Assembly (NCBI RefSeq): GCF_001982635.1
Contig: NZ_MKFI01000002.1
Location: forward strand, 62,001 to 126,000
DNA length: 64,000 nucleotides
Reading direction: 5' to 3'
DNA from: Bradyrhizobium mercantei
GTDB lineage: Bacteria > Pseudomonadota > Alphaproteobacteria > Rhizobiales > Xanthobacteraceae
Part shown: positions 42,293-52,943 of the stretch, piece by piece
How positions within the stretch are numbered: position 1 is the first letter of the stretch
How the letters are laid out: every line of letters begins with the position of its first letter
The notes under the pieces: generated by a model
What the model was told of the DNA's origin: nothing
The model's input: only the letters and a program-made list of their open reading frames with translations
The model's database searches: none
Translations under genes and position numbers: made by a program

Positions 42293-43558
42293 CTAGCCGG
42301 CGCGGCGCCCGTCGTTGCGGCGCGGCTGCAGCCTCTTGAGGATCGGCGACAGGAACGACTCGCGCGCCTCGGCGAGATCGGGACGGCCGGTGAGGCGTTG
42401 CGCGATCTGCAGGAAGGTCCTCGTGGTGCGATGACGCGCGGAGACTTCCGCGATCATCTGGCCGTTGTTGGCGGCTTCACCGAACAGCCTGCAATCGAAC
42501 GGGATGGTCGCAATCGGCTGACTGTCGATCGTCTTGGCGAAGTCCTTGACCTCGATCTCGGGCCGCTTCGACATGCCGACCTGGTTCAGGCAGTAGAGCG
42601 GCGGCCGGTCGTTCGGACGTGCGGCCTTGAGCAGGTTCATCATGTTCTTGGTGTTGCGCATGTTGGCGAGATCGGGCTCGGCCACGATCAGGATATCGTC
42701 GGCGCCGACCAGCACGCGCTTGGTCCAGGCGGTCCATTGGTGCGGGACGTCGAGCACGATGCAGGATGTGGTCATGCGCATCGTATCGAAGATGGCATCG
42801 AACGCTTCGGCGCCGAAATCGTAGACCTGGTCGAGGGTGGCCGGGGCCGCCAGCAGGCTGAGATGGTCGCCGCACTTTGCGAGCAGGCGTTCCATGAAGG
42901 CGCTGTCCGGACGTTCGGGCGCGAACACCGCGTTGGCGATGCCCTGTGTCGGATCCTGGTTATAGTCGAGGCCTGCGGTGCCGAAGGCGAGGTCGAGATC
43001 GACGACGACCGAATCCAGCCCGAGGTCCCGCGCGATGGTCCAGGCGACATTGTGGGCGATGGTCGAGGCGCCGACACCGCCCTTGGCGCCCGCCACCGCG
43101 ATCAGGCGGCCGACCGACACCGCTTCCGAGGACGAGAACAGGCCGCAGATCGAGCGCACGATGTCGAGCACCTTGACCGGCCCGATGACGTAGTCGTTGA
43201 CGCCGCGCCGGACCAGTTCGCGATACGGCGCAGTCTCGCCGGGCATGCCGAGCACGACGACGCGGGTGCCGGGATCGCAGACCGTGGCGAGTTCGTCGAG
43301 ACTGGCGAGCAGATCGTTGTCGGGCTCGGTCTCGAGCATGATGACATTGGGCGTCGGTGCCTTGTGATAGGCGTCGATCGCCGCGGCGATGCCGCCCATA
43401 TGAACGGAGAGGTGAGCCTTGGCGAGCCGGCGGTCGTCGGCGGCGGCGCGCGCGGTCGTGGCCGTCGCGACGCTGGCGCAGAAGGCCTGCACCGAAATCC
43501 GCGGCGCCGGCGCGATGTGGTCGTTGGCGTGCTGCGGCTCGTCTTGTTGTTCGGTCAT
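42293..43558 (-). CDS. cpaE: CpaE/TadZ-type pilus localisation ATPase
   Basis: 421 residues. Amino-terminal receiver-like domain (VIMLETEPDNDLLASLDEL), then a MinD/ParA-like ATPase with the deviant Walker A KGGVGAST near residue 158 and VVDLDLAFGTAGLDYN. CpaE/TadZ places the Flp pilus machine at the cell pole. Its start overlaps the end of cpaD by 4 bases. Last gene of the cpaB-C-D-E operon; cpaF, tadB and tadC do not follow it in this window. Confidence 0.92.
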   Translation of the reverse strand: MTEQQDEPQHANDHIAPAPRISVQAFCASVATATTARAAADDRRLAKAHLSVHMGGIAAAIDAYHKAPTPNVIMLETEPDNDLLASLDELATVCDPGTRVVVLGMPGETAPYRELVRRGVNDYVIGPVKVLDIVRSICGLFSSSEAVSVGRLIAVAGAKGGVGASTIAHNVAWTIARDLGLDSVVVDLDLAFGTAGLDYNQDPTQGIANAVFAPERPDSAFMERLLAKCGDHLSLLAAPATLDQVYDFGAEAFDAIFDTMRMTTSCIVLDVPHQWTAWTKRVLVGADDILIVAEPDLANMRNTKNMMNLLKAARPNDRPPLYCLNQVGMSKRPEIEVKDFAKTIDSQPIATIPFDCRLFGEAANNGQMIAEVSARHRTTRTFLQIAQRLTGRPDLAEARESFLSPILKRLQPRRNDGRRAG

Positions 43559-44295
43559 TTCGCGGCGTCGCTCAGCTTGGCTCGATCGGCTTCAGGGTAG
43601 GTGGTCGCGGTCGTTTCACCCTTGCGGTATTTCTGGAATGCTTCCGACCGGCGCGGCGTGTAGGCTGCGGTCTCGGTCCGCGGCTGTTCGAGGTCGGACG
43701 GATTGGCGACCATCGCAGCCAGATTGCGCTGCGTGGCGCAGCCGAAATTGTCGAACTGCTTGTTCTCGTTGTAGGCCGGATTGTAGATCGACGGACCAAG
43801 GTCGGCCGGCCACACGCCGCACGGGCCGGCGACCGCGGCCATCTTCGGATAGCTCAGGCGAACGGTCGGAAGCGCGCGCGGGTCGTCCAGGTGATAGGAG
43901 CGCCTGGTGATGGCGTGGGCGGGAACGCCCATCGACGCCAGCACGCCGCGGATCTCCTGGTACACCGCCTGCGCCGAGCGCGCGTTCGTGGTGTCGGCAG
44001 GCACGTCGATCGCGATCGCGCCGGTGCCTTCGCGGCGCCAGCTGCGGGCCAGTCCCATGACGTCGTCGCGCTGGGTTTCGGTGAGATTGCCGCGGGCGCG
44101 GCCGACGAACACCACGATCGACTGCTCACCCTCGGTGACCGCGATCGGATGCCGTTGCCGGTAGTCGTCCGGCACCGTGCCGGTGACGACATCGCCTGTC
44201 AGATTGCAGCCGCCGAGCGCGATCGCTGACGTGACGAGGGCGCCGAACAGCGACAGCGTCTTCACGTGACCGGCTTGTGTGTTGCGTGTCGTCAT
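43555..44295 (-). CDS. cpaD: CpaD pilus biogenesis lipoprotein
   Basis: 246 residues with lipobox ALGGC (Cys30) and the CpaD-type region YRQRHPIAVTEGEQSIVVFV (starting near 43). Family proteins assist the secretin CpaC at the outer membrane. ATG 44295 chosen for GGGGGA 5 bases upstream. Three more cysteines (GPCGVWPADL, GCATQRN) lie in the carboxyl half, matching family features. Confidence 0.9.
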   Translation of the reverse strand: MTTRNTQAGHVKTLSLFGALVTSAIALGGCNLTGDVVTGTVPDDYRQRHPIAVTEGEQSIVVFVGRARGNLTETQRDDVMGLARSWRREGTGAIAIDVPADTTNARSAQAVYQEIRGVLASMGVPAHAITRRSYHLDDPRALPTVRLSYPKMAAVAGPCGVWPADLGPSIYNPAYNENKQFDNFGCATQRNLAAMVANPSDLEQPRTETAAYTPRRSEAFQKYRKGETTATTYPEADRAKLSDAAK

Positions 44296-44324
44296 AGGAT
44301 CCCCCAATCCCTTCAGGTCCGCGC

Positions 44325-45791
44325 TCAGTCGATGATGAAGCCGAAATTGACCGGCGTGGCGCCGATCGGCTCGGCGCGGGCGGCAACGCCGTAGATGCGA
44401 TTGACGCGTGCCAGCAGCGCCGACTGCGCATCGGATGCCGGGGCAAATCCGTCATCGGGACGGGACAATTCCTTCTGGGCCACGGCGCGCACCACGTAGG
44501 GCGTCACGATGACCATCAGTTCGGTCTCGTTGTTGACGAAGTCCTGGCTCCGGAACAGTTGTCCGAGGATCGGAATCTGATCGACACCCGGCATGCCATT
44601 GATGGCCTGCTTGGTCTGCTCCTGGATCAGTCCGGCCATCGCGATCGAGCCGCCGGAGGGCACTTCCAGCGTGGTGTCGGCGCGGCGGGTCTTGATCGAG
44701 GGGATCGTCGTGCCACCCTGGCCGCCGGTCAACGCGTTGTCCATCGAGACTTCGGACACCTCGGTCATCACCTTCAGGCTGATGCGTCCCTCGGACAGCA
44801 CCACCGGGGTGAAGTTGAGCGAGATGCCGAACTTCTTGAAGCTGACGGTCTGCACGCAATTGCCGATCGTACCCGTAGCCGAGGTCTGACAGGTCACCCC
44901 GGTCGGAATTGGAAACTCGCCGCCCGACACGAAGGTCGCCGACTCGCCGGAGATCGCCGTGAGGTTCGGCTCGGCCAGCGTCTTGACCACGCCCGCGCTT
45001 TCCATCGCGCGCAGCGTCGCGGTGACGGTCGGCACGCCGAGTTTGTTCAGCGCCGCGCCGGTCAGCACGTTGCTGTTGAGTGGTCCGTTGTTGGCTGTGA
45101 AGGGGTTGGCGTTGTTGAAGACAACAGCGGCGGTGCCGTAATTCATGTTGGCGCTGAGATCGACGCCGAGCTGCTTGACGACATCCCGCCGCACTTCGGC
45201 GACAGTGACCTTCAGCATCACCTGATCGCGGCCGCGCACCACAATGGAGTTGACGACCTTGTCGGCGCTACCGACCAGTTTGGCGGCGATGTCGCCGGCC
45301 TGCTGGGCTTCCACCGGGCTCGCCACCGTGCCGGTCAGCACGACGCTGTCGCCGACGCCCTCGATCTTGACGCCCGGCAGCATCTGATTCAGCGCGGCGC
45401 GCATGCCGTTGAGATCGCGCTTGATCGCGATGTCGTAGGCGGCGACCTGATTGCCCTCGGCATCGAAGAACACGACGTTGGTCTGGCCGACCGCCGCGCC
45501 GATGATATAGGCGCGCTGCGCCGAGCGGATCACGGCGTTGGCAATCTTGGGATCGGCGACCAGAACGTCCTTGGCCTCGCGCGGCAGGTCGACCACGACG
45601 GACTTGCCGACGCCGAGCGAGACGAAGCGCGTCTTGGCGGCAATGCTGCTCGTCACCGCGACGTCCGCGTTCTTGTCGGGATCGGCCGCACTGACGAGGG
45701 CAGGGACCAGCATCAGGGCGGTGACCGCCGTGAATGACAGCGAGCGGACCAGCGTGGTCCGTATCGCCAGTTGTCTTGCAGACGTTGTCAT
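44325..45791 (-). CDS. cpaC: CpaC outer-membrane secretin (RcpA)
   Basis: 488 residues with signal peptide ending AALVSAA-like, amino-terminal pilus-formation domain (residues 52-125, FVSLGVGKSVVVDLPREAK), a BON/STN-type domain, and a secretin barrel domain with VKTLAEPNLTAISGESATFV and GMPGVDQIPILGQLF. Forms the outer-membrane pore of the Flp pilus. It lies between cpaB and cpaD. The CpaC amino-terminal domain resembles the lone N-domain protein of the island at 19850-20431. Confidence 0.93.
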   Translation of the reverse strand: MTTSARQLAIRTTLVRSLSFTAVTALMLVPALVSAADPDKNADVAVTSSIAAKTRFVSLGVGKSVVVDLPREAKDVLVADPKIANAVIRSAQRAYIIGAAVGQTNVVFFDAEGNQVAAYDIAIKRDLNGMRAALNQMLPGVKIEGVGDSVVLTGTVASPVEAQQAGDIAAKLVGSADKVVNSIVVRGRDQVMLKVTVAEVRRDVVKQLGVDLSANMNYGTAAVVFNNANPFTANNGPLNSNVLTGAALNKLGVPTVTATLRAMESAGVVKTLAEPNLTAISGESATFVSGGEFPIPTGVTCQTSATGTIGNCVQTVSFKKFGISLNFTPVVLSEGRISLKVMTEVSEVSMDNALTGGQGGTTIPSIKTRRADTTLEVPSGGSIAMAGLIQEQTKQAINGMPGVDQIPILGQLFRSQDFVNNETELMVIVTPYVVRAVAQKELSRPDDGFAPASDAQSALLARVNRIYGVAARAEPIGATPVNFGFIID

Positions 45792-45804
45792 ATCGAAGCC
45801 CCCA

Positions 45805-46608
45805 TCACTTCTGTGTCGTCTGAGAGCTCAGGATGCCGAAACGCACCACCTTGATGCTCTCGCCCCGCTTCGGGGCATGATCTCTGGTCTCGTCGGTCTT
45901 CTCGTTGACATCGGCGATGCTGCGCAGCGCCAGCGAAAGCGTGCCGCTCTGCCGGGCCCGCGCGAGCGTCTCGGCCTGTTCGGGCTTAAGCTCGAGGGTC
46001 ACGGTCTTGCCGACGAGGGAGTTGTTGCCGTCCTTTTCCTTCGGCGCCTGGTCGATCGCCAGCACGCGGACGTTGGACAGCAGTATTTCGGTCGTGATGA
46101 TGTCGCGGCTGCCCTGCAACTGGTCGGGATTCTTGTCGCGTCGCGACAGGATCACATCGACGCGGTCGTTCGGCAGGATGAAGCCGCCGGCGGCGGTCTC
46201 CGGCGAGATTTCCGTGGAGATCGCGCGCATGCCCGAGGGCAGGATCGCGGCCATGAATCCGCTTCCATTCGCCTTGACCAGTTTTTGCTCGCGGATCGGT
46301 TCGCCGACGATGAAAGGAGCGCGTGCGATCGAGCCGATGACGTCGTTCATGGCGTCGGCATTGGTGTCCTGACGGATGAACGCGCTGCTCGCGCTTTCAG
46401 CCGGCCAGCGCTGCCATTGCACGTCTTCGGCCTTGACCGATTGACCGAGCCCGATGTCGGACCGCGCCACCAGAACCTCGACGGTCGGCAGCTGCGCCAC
46501 TGGCGGCGCGACCGGCGCAGGTTTGCGATCGCCAACGCTCGCGAGATACATGGCCGCGAGGCCTGCGACGCCGGCGATGCCGAGGACCACGATGCGTGCC
46601 GTCTTCAT
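45805..46608 (-). CDS. cpaB: CpaB (RcpC/SAF domain) pilus assembly protein
   Basis: 267 residues with an amino-terminal signal-anchor (MKTARIVVLGIAGVAGLAAMY) and a SAF-like beta-clip (VEVLVARSDIGLGQSVKAED) followed by a periplasmic domain of the RcpC/CpaB family. First gene of the cpaBCDE operon. The operon here lacks cpaA (prepilin peptidase) and the flp pilin, which must be elsewhere. Confidence 0.9.
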   Translation of the reverse strand: MKTARIVVLGIAGVAGLAAMYLASVGDRKPAPVAPPVAQLPTVEVLVARSDIGLGQSVKAEDVQWQRWPAESASSAFIRQDTNADAMNDVIGSIARAPFIVGEPIREQKLVKANGSGFMAAILPSGMRAISTEISPETAAGGFILPNDRVDVILSRRDKNPDQLQGSRDIITTEILLSNVRVLAIDQAPKEKDGNNSLVGKTVTLELKPEQAETLARARQSGTLSLALRSIADVNEKTDETRDHAPKRGESIKVVRFGILSSQTTQK

Positions 46609-46894
46609 GCGATTGTCTGAATGCCCTTAACACAGGGCAGTCACGTCCTTGCGGCACTGACAGCCCTTCCCGGGAGCATCACTACGGCCGCAAAAGTATA
46701 AGGGAACTTGATGGAAGGTCCGGACAATTAAGGGATTGGTGGGGATGGTGAACGGCGAGTTATCGGCATCCCTTGCATCTCCGCAGAATCCCGGAGGCCG
46801 TGCGCGCCCAACGTGTGCGACGCCAGTCGCACACCGGATCACGGCCGGTCGGCCGTGGTTAACATCGTCCAATGCGCGAGCTCGCGCGGGACGA

Positions 46895-48091
46895 TCAGAG
46901 CGCGGCCTTCAACGCGGCAAACCCGCGATCGAGATCGGCCTTGAGGTCGTCGAGGTTCTCGAGCCCGATATGCAGCCGCAGCGTCGGTCCGCCCGGCGAC
47001 CATTTGGTCGCGGTGCGATAATCGCTGCAGTCGAACGGGATGGCGAGGCTCTCGAAGCCGCCCCAGGAAAAGCCCATGCCGAACAGCGTGAGCGCGTTCA
47101 GCATCGCATCGACCGCGCTTTGCGGCACCGGCTTCAGCACGATGCTGAACAGGCCGGAGGCGCCGGTGAAGTCGCGTTTCCAGATCGCGTGCCCCGGATC
47201 GGTTTCGAGGGCAGGGTGCAGCACGCGATCGACCTCGGGCCGCGCGCCAAGCCAGCGCGCGATCTCAAGCCCGGAGCGGTGGTGCTGTGCGAGCCGCACC
47301 GACAGCGTGCGGACACCGCGCAGCGCGAGATAGACGTCGTCGGGACCGGCGCAGACGCCGAGCAGACGGATCGCCTCCTGCACCATCGGCCAGGTCTTCG
47401 CATTGGCCGCGATGGTGCCGAACATGATGTCGGAGTGGCCGCCGATATACTTCGTGCCGGCCTGCATGCTGATGTCGACGCCCTGCTCGAGCGAGCGGTG
47501 ATAGAGCGCCGTCGCCCAGGTGTTGTCGTCGATCACGAGCGCGCCGCGGGCATGTGCCACGGCCGAGATCGCGCGCACATCGGGCATCTCGAAGGATTGC
47601 GAGCCGGGCGCCTCGAGCAGCACCGCGCGGGTGTTCGGCTTGAACAGCGTCTCGATGCCGGCACCGATCAACGGATCGAAATAGCTGGTTTCGATGCCGT
47701 AACGCTTGAGCATGTTGTCGCAGAAATTGCGCGTCGGCCGATAGGCGTTGTCGCACACCAGCAGGTGATCGCCGGTCTTCAGCACGGCGAGCAGCGTGGT
47801 GCTGATCGCGGCCAGTCCCGACGGGGCGAGGCCGACACCGGCGCATTGCGGCCCCTCCAGCGCCATCAGCACGTCCTGCAGCGCCCGCGTGGTCGGGCTG
47901 CCGTGGCGGCCATAGGTAAATTCGGCGCGATGCGCGTGAAGGTCCTCGGCGGTCGGATAGAGCACGGTCGAACCGTGAAAGACCGGCGGGTTGACGAAGC
48001 CCTTTTGGGCCTTGGTGTCGCGGCCGGCCGTGACCAGCCGGGTCGCGGCGTCTTGCGGGCGGGAGGGTGTGGAGCCGTCAGAGGAGGTCAT
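46895..48091 (-). CDS. metC: Cystathionine beta-lyase (MetC-type PLP enzyme)
   Basis: 398 residues, Cys/Met-metabolism PLP-dependent family. Family blocks: TYGRHGSPTTRALQDVL near 60, PLP-binding lysine K214 in AGTKYIGGHSD, and SWGGFESLAIP (substrate-binding region). Closest to the cystathionine beta-lyase branch, which cleaves cystathionine to homocysteine, pyruvate and ammonia. ATG 48091. Divergent from the amino-acid ABC transporter genes; the 328-base region between them should contain both promoters. Confidence 0.85.
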   Translation of the reverse strand: MTSSDGSTPSRPQDAATRLVTAGRDTKAQKGFVNPPVFHGSTVLYPTAEDLHAHRAEFTYGRHGSPTTRALQDVLMALEGPQCAGVGLAPSGLAAISTTLLAVLKTGDHLLVCDNAYRPTRNFCDNMLKRYGIETSYFDPLIGAGIETLFKPNTRAVLLEAPGSQSFEMPDVRAISAVAHARGALVIDDNTWATALYHRSLEQGVDISMQAGTKYIGGHSDIMFGTIAANAKTWPMVQEAIRLLGVCAGPDDVYLALRGVRTLSVRLAQHHRSGLEIARWLGARPEVDRVLHPALETDPGHAIWKRDFTGASGLFSIVLKPVPQSAVDAMLNALTLFGMGFSWGGFESLAIPFDCSDYRTATKWSPGGPTLRLHIGLENLDDLKADLDRGFAALKAAL

Positions 48092-48419
48092 GGATCGCTG
48101 CCGTTAGACTTTAGACTTCTTGCCGCAGCCGTACCGTGTCGGGAAGACAGGGCCACGCCGGGAGGTGTTACTAACAAGAGGTAGAAGACATGCGTCAACC
48201 CCTTGACCCGGCTCGTCAGTCGCTATGTGATGCGGCGCAACTACCAGTCGCCGCACGTTGAGGGGCCTGCCGCGACCTAAGGTCCGTTGCCTGATCGGGT
48301 TTGCATCAACCTGCCCGTCAGATAAGCATCTTTTGCTGCAAGGGATCATTGGGATGGCCCGTGAACGCGAGGCGATCACAAAGCAAACGTCCAACGGACG
48401 ACCCTGAAAGGCCCCGCCC
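48092..48419. promoter_or_regulatory. Divergent regulatory region between metC and aapJ
   Basis: 328 bases without a credible gene. On the minus strand a TTGACG (near 48194-48199) with T/A-rich sequence 17 bases further is the best promoter-like match for metC. For aapJ, GTCC-aac-GGAC (48388-48399 area) forms a small palindrome, and GAAAGG lies 8 bases before the ATG. No SAM-riboswitch pattern is recognised. Confidence 0.4.
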
Positions 48420-49436
48420 ATGAAACGCGTTTCCCTGGCTGTCATCCTTGCCGCCGCCGCCGCCCTGTCGGTCCAGGCGGCCTCGGCGCAAACCCTCAAG
48501 ACGGTCAAGGACCGGGGCCAGCTGTCCTGCGGCGTCAGCCAGGGCCTGCCGGGCTTCTCATCGCCGGACGACAAGGGGAACTGGACCGGGATCGACGTCG
48601 ACGTTTGCCGCGCCATTGCCGCCGTGGTGCTCGACGACCCGACCAAGATCAAGTTCGTGCCGCTGTCGGCCAAGGATCGCTTCACGGCGCTGCAATCCGG
48701 CGAGATCGACGTGCTGTCGCGCAACACCACCTGGACGGTGTCGCGCGACACCTCGCTCGGCGCCAATTTCGCCGGCGTGACCTATTATGACGGGCAGGGC
48801 TTCATGGTGAAGAAGTCGCTCAAGGTCAATTCGGCGCTCGAATTGAACAGCGCGTCGGTCTGCGTGCAGACCGGCACCACGACGGAGCAGAACCTCGCCG
48901 ACTTCTTCAAGGGCAACAACATGAAGTATGAGGTGATCGCGTTCGGCAGCATCGACGAGGCGGTCAAGGCCTATGAATCCGGACGCTGCGACGTCTTCAC
49001 CGACGACGCCTCCGGGCTCTATGCCAGCCGTCTGAAGCTCGCCAACCCCGCCGATCACATCGTGCTCCCGGAAATCATTTCCAAGGAGCCGCTGGGGCCG
49101 ATGGTGCGCCATGGTGACGACCAATGGTTTGATATCGTGAAGTGGACGCTGTTTGCGATGATCAATGCCGAGGAACTCGGCATCACCCAGAAGAACGTCG
49201 ACACGATGCTCAAATCGGACAAGCCCGAGATCAAGCGGGTGCTCGGCACCGACGGCAATCTGGGCGAACAGCTGGGGCTTACCAAGGACTGGGTGGTGCG
49301 GATCGTGAAAGCCGTCGGCAATTACGGCGAAGCCTTCGAGCGCAATGTCGGCACCGGCTCGCCGCTCGGCATCGCCCGTGGCGTCAACAATCTCTGGAAC
49401 AAGGGCGGTATCCAGTACGCGCCGCCGATCCGCTGA
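48420..49436 (+). CDS. aapJ: General L-amino-acid ABC transporter, substrate-binding protein
   Basis: 338 residues with signal peptide (VILAAAAALSVQAASAQ), then a periplasmic binding protein of the AapJ/BztA type: LKTVKDRGQLSCGVSQGLPG at the start, LSRNTTWTVSRDTSLGANF in the middle. It captures a wide range of L-amino acids. First gene of aapJQMP, a standard rhizobial transporter that also influences nodule amino-acid exchange. Confidence 0.95.
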   Translation: MKRVSLAVILAAAAALSVQAASAQTLKTVKDRGQLSCGVSQGLPGFSSPDDKGNWTGIDVDVCRAIAAVVLDDPTKIKFVPLSAKDRFTALQSGEIDVLSRNTTWTVSRDTSLGANFAGVTYYDGQGFMVKKSLKVNSALELNSASVCVQTGTTTEQNLADFFKGNNMKYEVIAFGSIDEAVKAYESGRCDVFTDDASGLYASRLKLANPADHIVLPEIISKEPLGPMVRHGDDQWFDIVKWTLFAMINAEELGITQKNVDTMLKSDKPEIKRVLGTDGNLGEQLGLTKDWVVRIVKAVGNYGEAFERNVGTGSPLGIARGVNNLWNKGGIQYAPPIR

Positions 49437-49460
49437 TCGATCCAGCCGACGGCTGCGGCG

Positions 49461-50666
49461 ATGAGCATCGCGCCCCGCAAACCACCGCTGCAATTTGCCC
49501 TCAGGCTGAAGCGTGCGCTTGGCGGCAAGACCGGCTGGAACGGGTTGGCCGCGCAGATTGCCTTCGCCGCGATCCTGGCCTGGATCGCCTATGAGATCGT
49601 GGCGAATGCGCGCACGAACCTGGAGACCCAGCACATTGCCTCGGGCTTCGGCTTCCTCAATTACAATGCGGGCTTTGACGTCAATCAGAGCCTGATCGCC
49701 TACAACAATTCCGACACCTACTGGCGGGTGTTCTTCGTCGGCTTGCTGAATACGATCCTGGTCTCGGTGATCGGCATCGTCTTCGCCACCGTGATCGGCT
49801 TCATCGTGGCGCTGTGCCGGTTGTCGCCGAACTGGCTGCTGTCGCGGATCGGCGGCATCTATGTCGAGATTGTCAGGAACTTGCCGCTCCTGTTCCAGAT
49901 CCTGTTCTGGTATCTCGCAGTGCTCGCGGCGTTGCCGGCGCCACGGCAGAGCATCTCGGTCTTCAGTACGTTCTTCCTCAACAATCGCGGCCTGGTCGTG
50001 CCGCAGCCGGTCACCGAGCCGGGGCTCTATCCGTTCATGGCCGCGCTCGCGGTCGGCATCGTCGCGGCGCTCGGATTGCGTCATTATGCGCGGCGTGCCC
50101 TGTTCCAGCATGGGCGGATGATCCGGATTTGGCCCTATGTGCTGGGCTGCCTGGTAGGGCTGCCGCTGGTCTCGATGCTGATCTTCGGCTGGCCGCTGAA
50201 GTTCGAGCTGCCGCAGCTGAAAGGCTTCAACTTCGCCGGCGGCGCGCGGATCATCCCCGAATTCGTTGCGCTGACGGTCGCGTTGTCGACCTACACGGGG
50301 GCCTTCATCGCCGAGATCGTCCGCGCCGGCGTCATGTCGATCCACAAGGGGCAGATGGAGGCGGGCTCGTCGCTCGGCCTCAGCCGGGCGGCGACGCTGC
50401 GGCTGATCGTGGTGCCGCAGGCGATGCGCGTCATTGTGCCGCCGCTGACCAGCCAGTACCTCAATCTCACCAAGAATTCGTCGCTGGCGGTAGCGATCGG
50501 CTATCCTGATCTTGTCTCGGTATTCGCCGGCACCGCAGTAAGCCAGACCGGGCAGGCGATCGAGATCATCGCCATGACGATGGGCGTCTACCTGCTGCTC
50601 TCGCTGACGACGAGCGCGCTGATGAGCGTCTATGGCTGGCGCATCAACCGGAGCATGGCGGCATGA
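49461..50666 (+). CDS. aapQ: General L-amino-acid ABC transporter, permease AapQ
   Basis: 401-residue inner-membrane permease with the binding-protein-dependent transport signature region ([20 protein letters not shown]) and about eight membrane segments. Long periplasmic loop typical of AapQ/BztB. Starts 24 bases after aapJ and overlaps aapM by 4 bases. Confidence 0.94.
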   Translation: MSIAPRKPPLQFALRLKRALGGKTGWNGLAAQIAFAAILAWIAYEIVANARTNLETQHIASGFGFLNYNAGFDVNQSLIAYNNSDTYWRVFFVGLLNTILVSVIGIVFATVIGFIVALCRLSPNWLLSRIGGIYVEIVRNLPLLFQILFWYLAVLAALPAPRQSISVFSTFFLNNRGLVVPQPVTEPGLYPFMAALAVGIVAALGLRHYARRALFQHGRMIRIWPYVLGCLVGLPLVSMLIFGWPLKFELPQLKGFNFAGGARIIPEFVALTVALSTYTGAFIAEIVRAGVMSIHKGQMEAGSSLGLSRAATLRLIVVPQAMRVIVPPLTSQYLNLTKNSSLAVAIGYPDLVSVFAGTAVSQTGQAIEIIAMTMGVYLLLSLTTSALMSVYGWRINRSMAA

Positions 50667-52183
50667 CGGATATCTCCGCCTCGTCCTTTGTCCGGCAGGA
50701 ACTGGTCGCCGAGCGTGCGGCGCCGGCGAAGACCACCGGCTTGATCGGCTTCCTCCGAACGCGGCTGTTCAATTCGCCGGGCAACATCCTGCTCACGATC
50801 CTCGGGCTCTTGCTGGCCTGGTACATCGTGATCCCGGCGGTCAAGTTCCTGCTGGTCGACGCGGTCTGGGTCGGCAAGGATCGCACCGCTTGCCTCGCCG
50901 AAAAGGCGGGGCACGAGGTCGGCGCCTGCTGGCCCTATATTCAGGCCAAGCTGACGCAGCTGATCTACGGCTTCTATCCGGAAGCCCAGCGCTGGCGCGT
51001 CAATCTGAGCTACGCGCTCGGCGCCGCGCTGTTGCTGCCGCTGCTGATCCCGCGCCTGCCGGCCAAGGGCCTGAACTCCGGCCTGTTCTTCCTCGCGTTT
51101 CCGGTGGTGGCGTTCTTCCTGCTGCATGGCGGCGGCATCGCGGGCCTTGGCGTGAGCTGGACCGCCGGCCTGTTGCAGCTGTTCGAGCAGAGCATCGGCG
51201 GCGCCGGGGACCTGCTGGTCAGTCTCAGCAAGAGCTCGGCGATCGCCCCGCTGTTCTGGGTATTGGGCAAGCTGCTCGTCCTGGCGGGCCTGCTGATCCA
51301 TTGGCTGATCTTTCCGCTGACCTGGCTGCGCGATCAGTTGCAGGTCTCGTCGCAGCCGGTCTGGGGCGATTTCCTCGTCACCGCCGTGATCGTCACGGCC
51401 GTGCTGTTTGTGCTCGGCGGTGGTGTGCGGACCGGCCGCAGCGCGCTGATCGGCAGCCTGCTGACGTTTGCCGGGATCGCCGCGGGCATCAAGCTGATGG
51501 GGCTCGATCGCGGCGGCTTTCCGATCGTCGACACGCGGCTGTGGGGCGGCCTGCTGGTGACGCTGGTGATCGCCATCACCGGCATCGTCGCCTCGATGCC
51601 GATCGGGATTGCGCTGGCGCTCGGCCGTCGCTCGAGCATCCCGCTGATCCGGATCTTCTCGATCGCCTTCATCGAATTCTGGCGCGGTGTGCCGTTGATC
51701 ACGGTGCTGTTCTTCGCGACCTACATGCTGCCGCTGTTCGTGCCGGGCAATTTCGCCGTCGACGGCCTGTTGCGGGCCCTGATCGGCGTGGCGATCTTCA
51801 CCGGCGCCTATATGGCCGAGGTGATCAGGGGCGGGCTGGCCGCGGTGGCGCGCGGGCAGGCGGAGGCCGCATCGGCGCTCGGACTGTCGTGGTGGAAGAC
51901 GACGTCGTTGATCGTGCTGCCGCAGGCGCTGCGCTACGTTATTCCCGGCATCGTCAACAGCTTCATCTCGCTGTTCAAGGATACCTCGCTGGTGTCGATC
52001 GTGGCGCTGTTCGATCTGTTGGGCTCGCTGCGGGCTTCGTTCTCCGACCCGAACTGGTCGACGCCGACCACGGCCTTTACCGGCTTCGCCTTTGCCGGAA
52101 TGATCTATTTCGTGTTCTGCTTTGGAATGTCGCGCTACTCGCTGTTCGTCGAAAACCGCCTCAACGCCCACCGCCGCCACTGA
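50663..52183 (+). CDS. aapM: General L-amino-acid ABC transporter, permease AapM
   Basis: 506-residue second permease of the aap system, with a long hydrophobic amino-terminal insertion and the transporter block [23 protein letters not shown]. Stop codon TGA lies 11 bases before aapP. A second long frame on the same strand runs through this gene into aapP, but it is the wrong frame for the permease and is ignored. Works with AapQ as a heterodimer. Confidence 0.94.
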   Translation: MTDISASSFVRQELVAERAAPAKTTGLIGFLRTRLFNSPGNILLTILGLLLAWYIVIPAVKFLLVDAVWVGKDRTACLAEKAGHEVGACWPYIQAKLTQLIYGFYPEAQRWRVNLSYALGAALLLPLLIPRLPAKGLNSGLFFLAFPVVAFFLLHGGGIAGLGVSWTAGLLQLFEQSIGGAGDLLVSLSKSSAIAPLFWVLGKLLVLAGLLIHWLIFPLTWLRDQLQVSSQPVWGDFLVTAVIVTAVLFVLGGGVRTGRSALIGSLLTFAGIAAGIKLMGLDRGGFPIVDTRLWGGLLVTLVIAITGIVASMPIGIALALGRRSSIPLIRIFSIAFIEFWRGVPLITVLFFATYMLPLFVPGNFAVDGLLRALIGVAIFTGAYMAEVIRGGLAAVARGQAEAASALGLSWWKTTSLIVLPQALRYVIPGIVNSFISLFKDTSLVSIVALFDLLGSLRASFSDPNWSTPTTAFTGFAFAGMIYFVFCFGMSRYSLFVENRLNAHRRH

Positions 52184-52194
52184 ACAGGGTCACC

Positions 52195-52935
52195 ATGTCC
52201 ACACCTCAGATCGTCAACATCTCCGCCCTCAACAAATGGTACGGCGACTTCCATGTGTTGCGCGACATCAACCTCGAGGTCGGCAAGGGCGAGCGCATCG
52301 TGATCTGCGGCCCGTCCGGCTCGGGCAAGTCGACCCTGATCCGTTGCATCAACGCGCTGGAGGAATTCCAGGAGGGCGAGATCGTGGTCGACGGCATCGA
52401 CCTCGGCCCGAACCTGCGGCGTGTCGACGAGGTCCGCCGCGAGGTCGGCATGGTGTTCCAGAGCTTCAACCTGTTCCCGCATCTCACCGTGCTCGACAAT
52501 TGCACGCTGGCGCCGATCTGGGTGCGCAACATCCCGAAAAAGGATGCCGAGGCGATGGCGATGAAATTTCTCGAGCGGGTCAAGATCCCGCATCAAGCCA
52601 ACAAGTTTCCCGGCCAGATGTCGGGCGGCCAGCAGCAGCGCGTTGCGATCGCTCGCGCGCTGACCATGAACCCGAAGGTGATGCTGTTCGACGAGCCGAC
52701 CTCGGCGCTCGACCCGGAAATGGTCAAGGAGGTGCTCGACACCATGGTCGACCTCGCCCGGGAAGGCATGACCATGCTGGTCGTGACCCATGAAATGGGC
52801 TTCGCGCGCGAGGTCGCCAATCGCGTCGTGTTCATGGACGCCGGCCAGATCATCGAGTCGAACACGCCGCAGGAATTCTTCGCCAACCCGCAGCACGCGC
52901 GGTCGAAGCTGTTCCTGAGCCAGATTCTGAGATGA
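52195..52935 (+). CDS. aapP: General L-amino-acid ABC transporter, ATPase AapP
   Basis: 246-residue ATPase: Walker [10 protein letters not shown] (residues 39-47), [14 protein letters not shown] signature ([15 protein letters not shown]), Walker [16 protein letters not shown] and H-loop VVTHEM. ATG 52195 with AGGGT upstream. Last gene of aapJQMP; a hairpin between it and cysK ends the operon. Confidence 0.95.
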   Translation: MSTPQIVNISALNKWYGDFHVLRDINLEVGKGERIVICGPSGSGKSTLIRCINALEEFQEGEIVVDGIDLGPNLRRVDEVRREVGMVFQSFNLFPHLTVLDNCTLAPIWVRNIPKKDAEAMAMKFLERVKIPHQANKFPGQMSGGQQQRVAIARALTMNPKVMLFDEPTSALDPEMVKEVLDTMVDLAREGMTMLVVTHEMGFAREVANRVVFMDAGQIIESNTPQEFFANPQHARSKLFLSQILR

Positions 52936-52943
52936 CCGGCAGG

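Noticed and set aside
48558..50345. 595-residue minus-strand frame across aapJ and aapQ
   Set aside because: Shadow of two well-supported transporter genes, with Arg/Asp/His-rich sequence.
50632..52194. Long frame through aapM fused to AapP
   Set aside because: It reads aapM in a wrong frame; AapM and AapP have their own starts, and the low-complexity Arg/Asp/Gly sequence is not protein-like.
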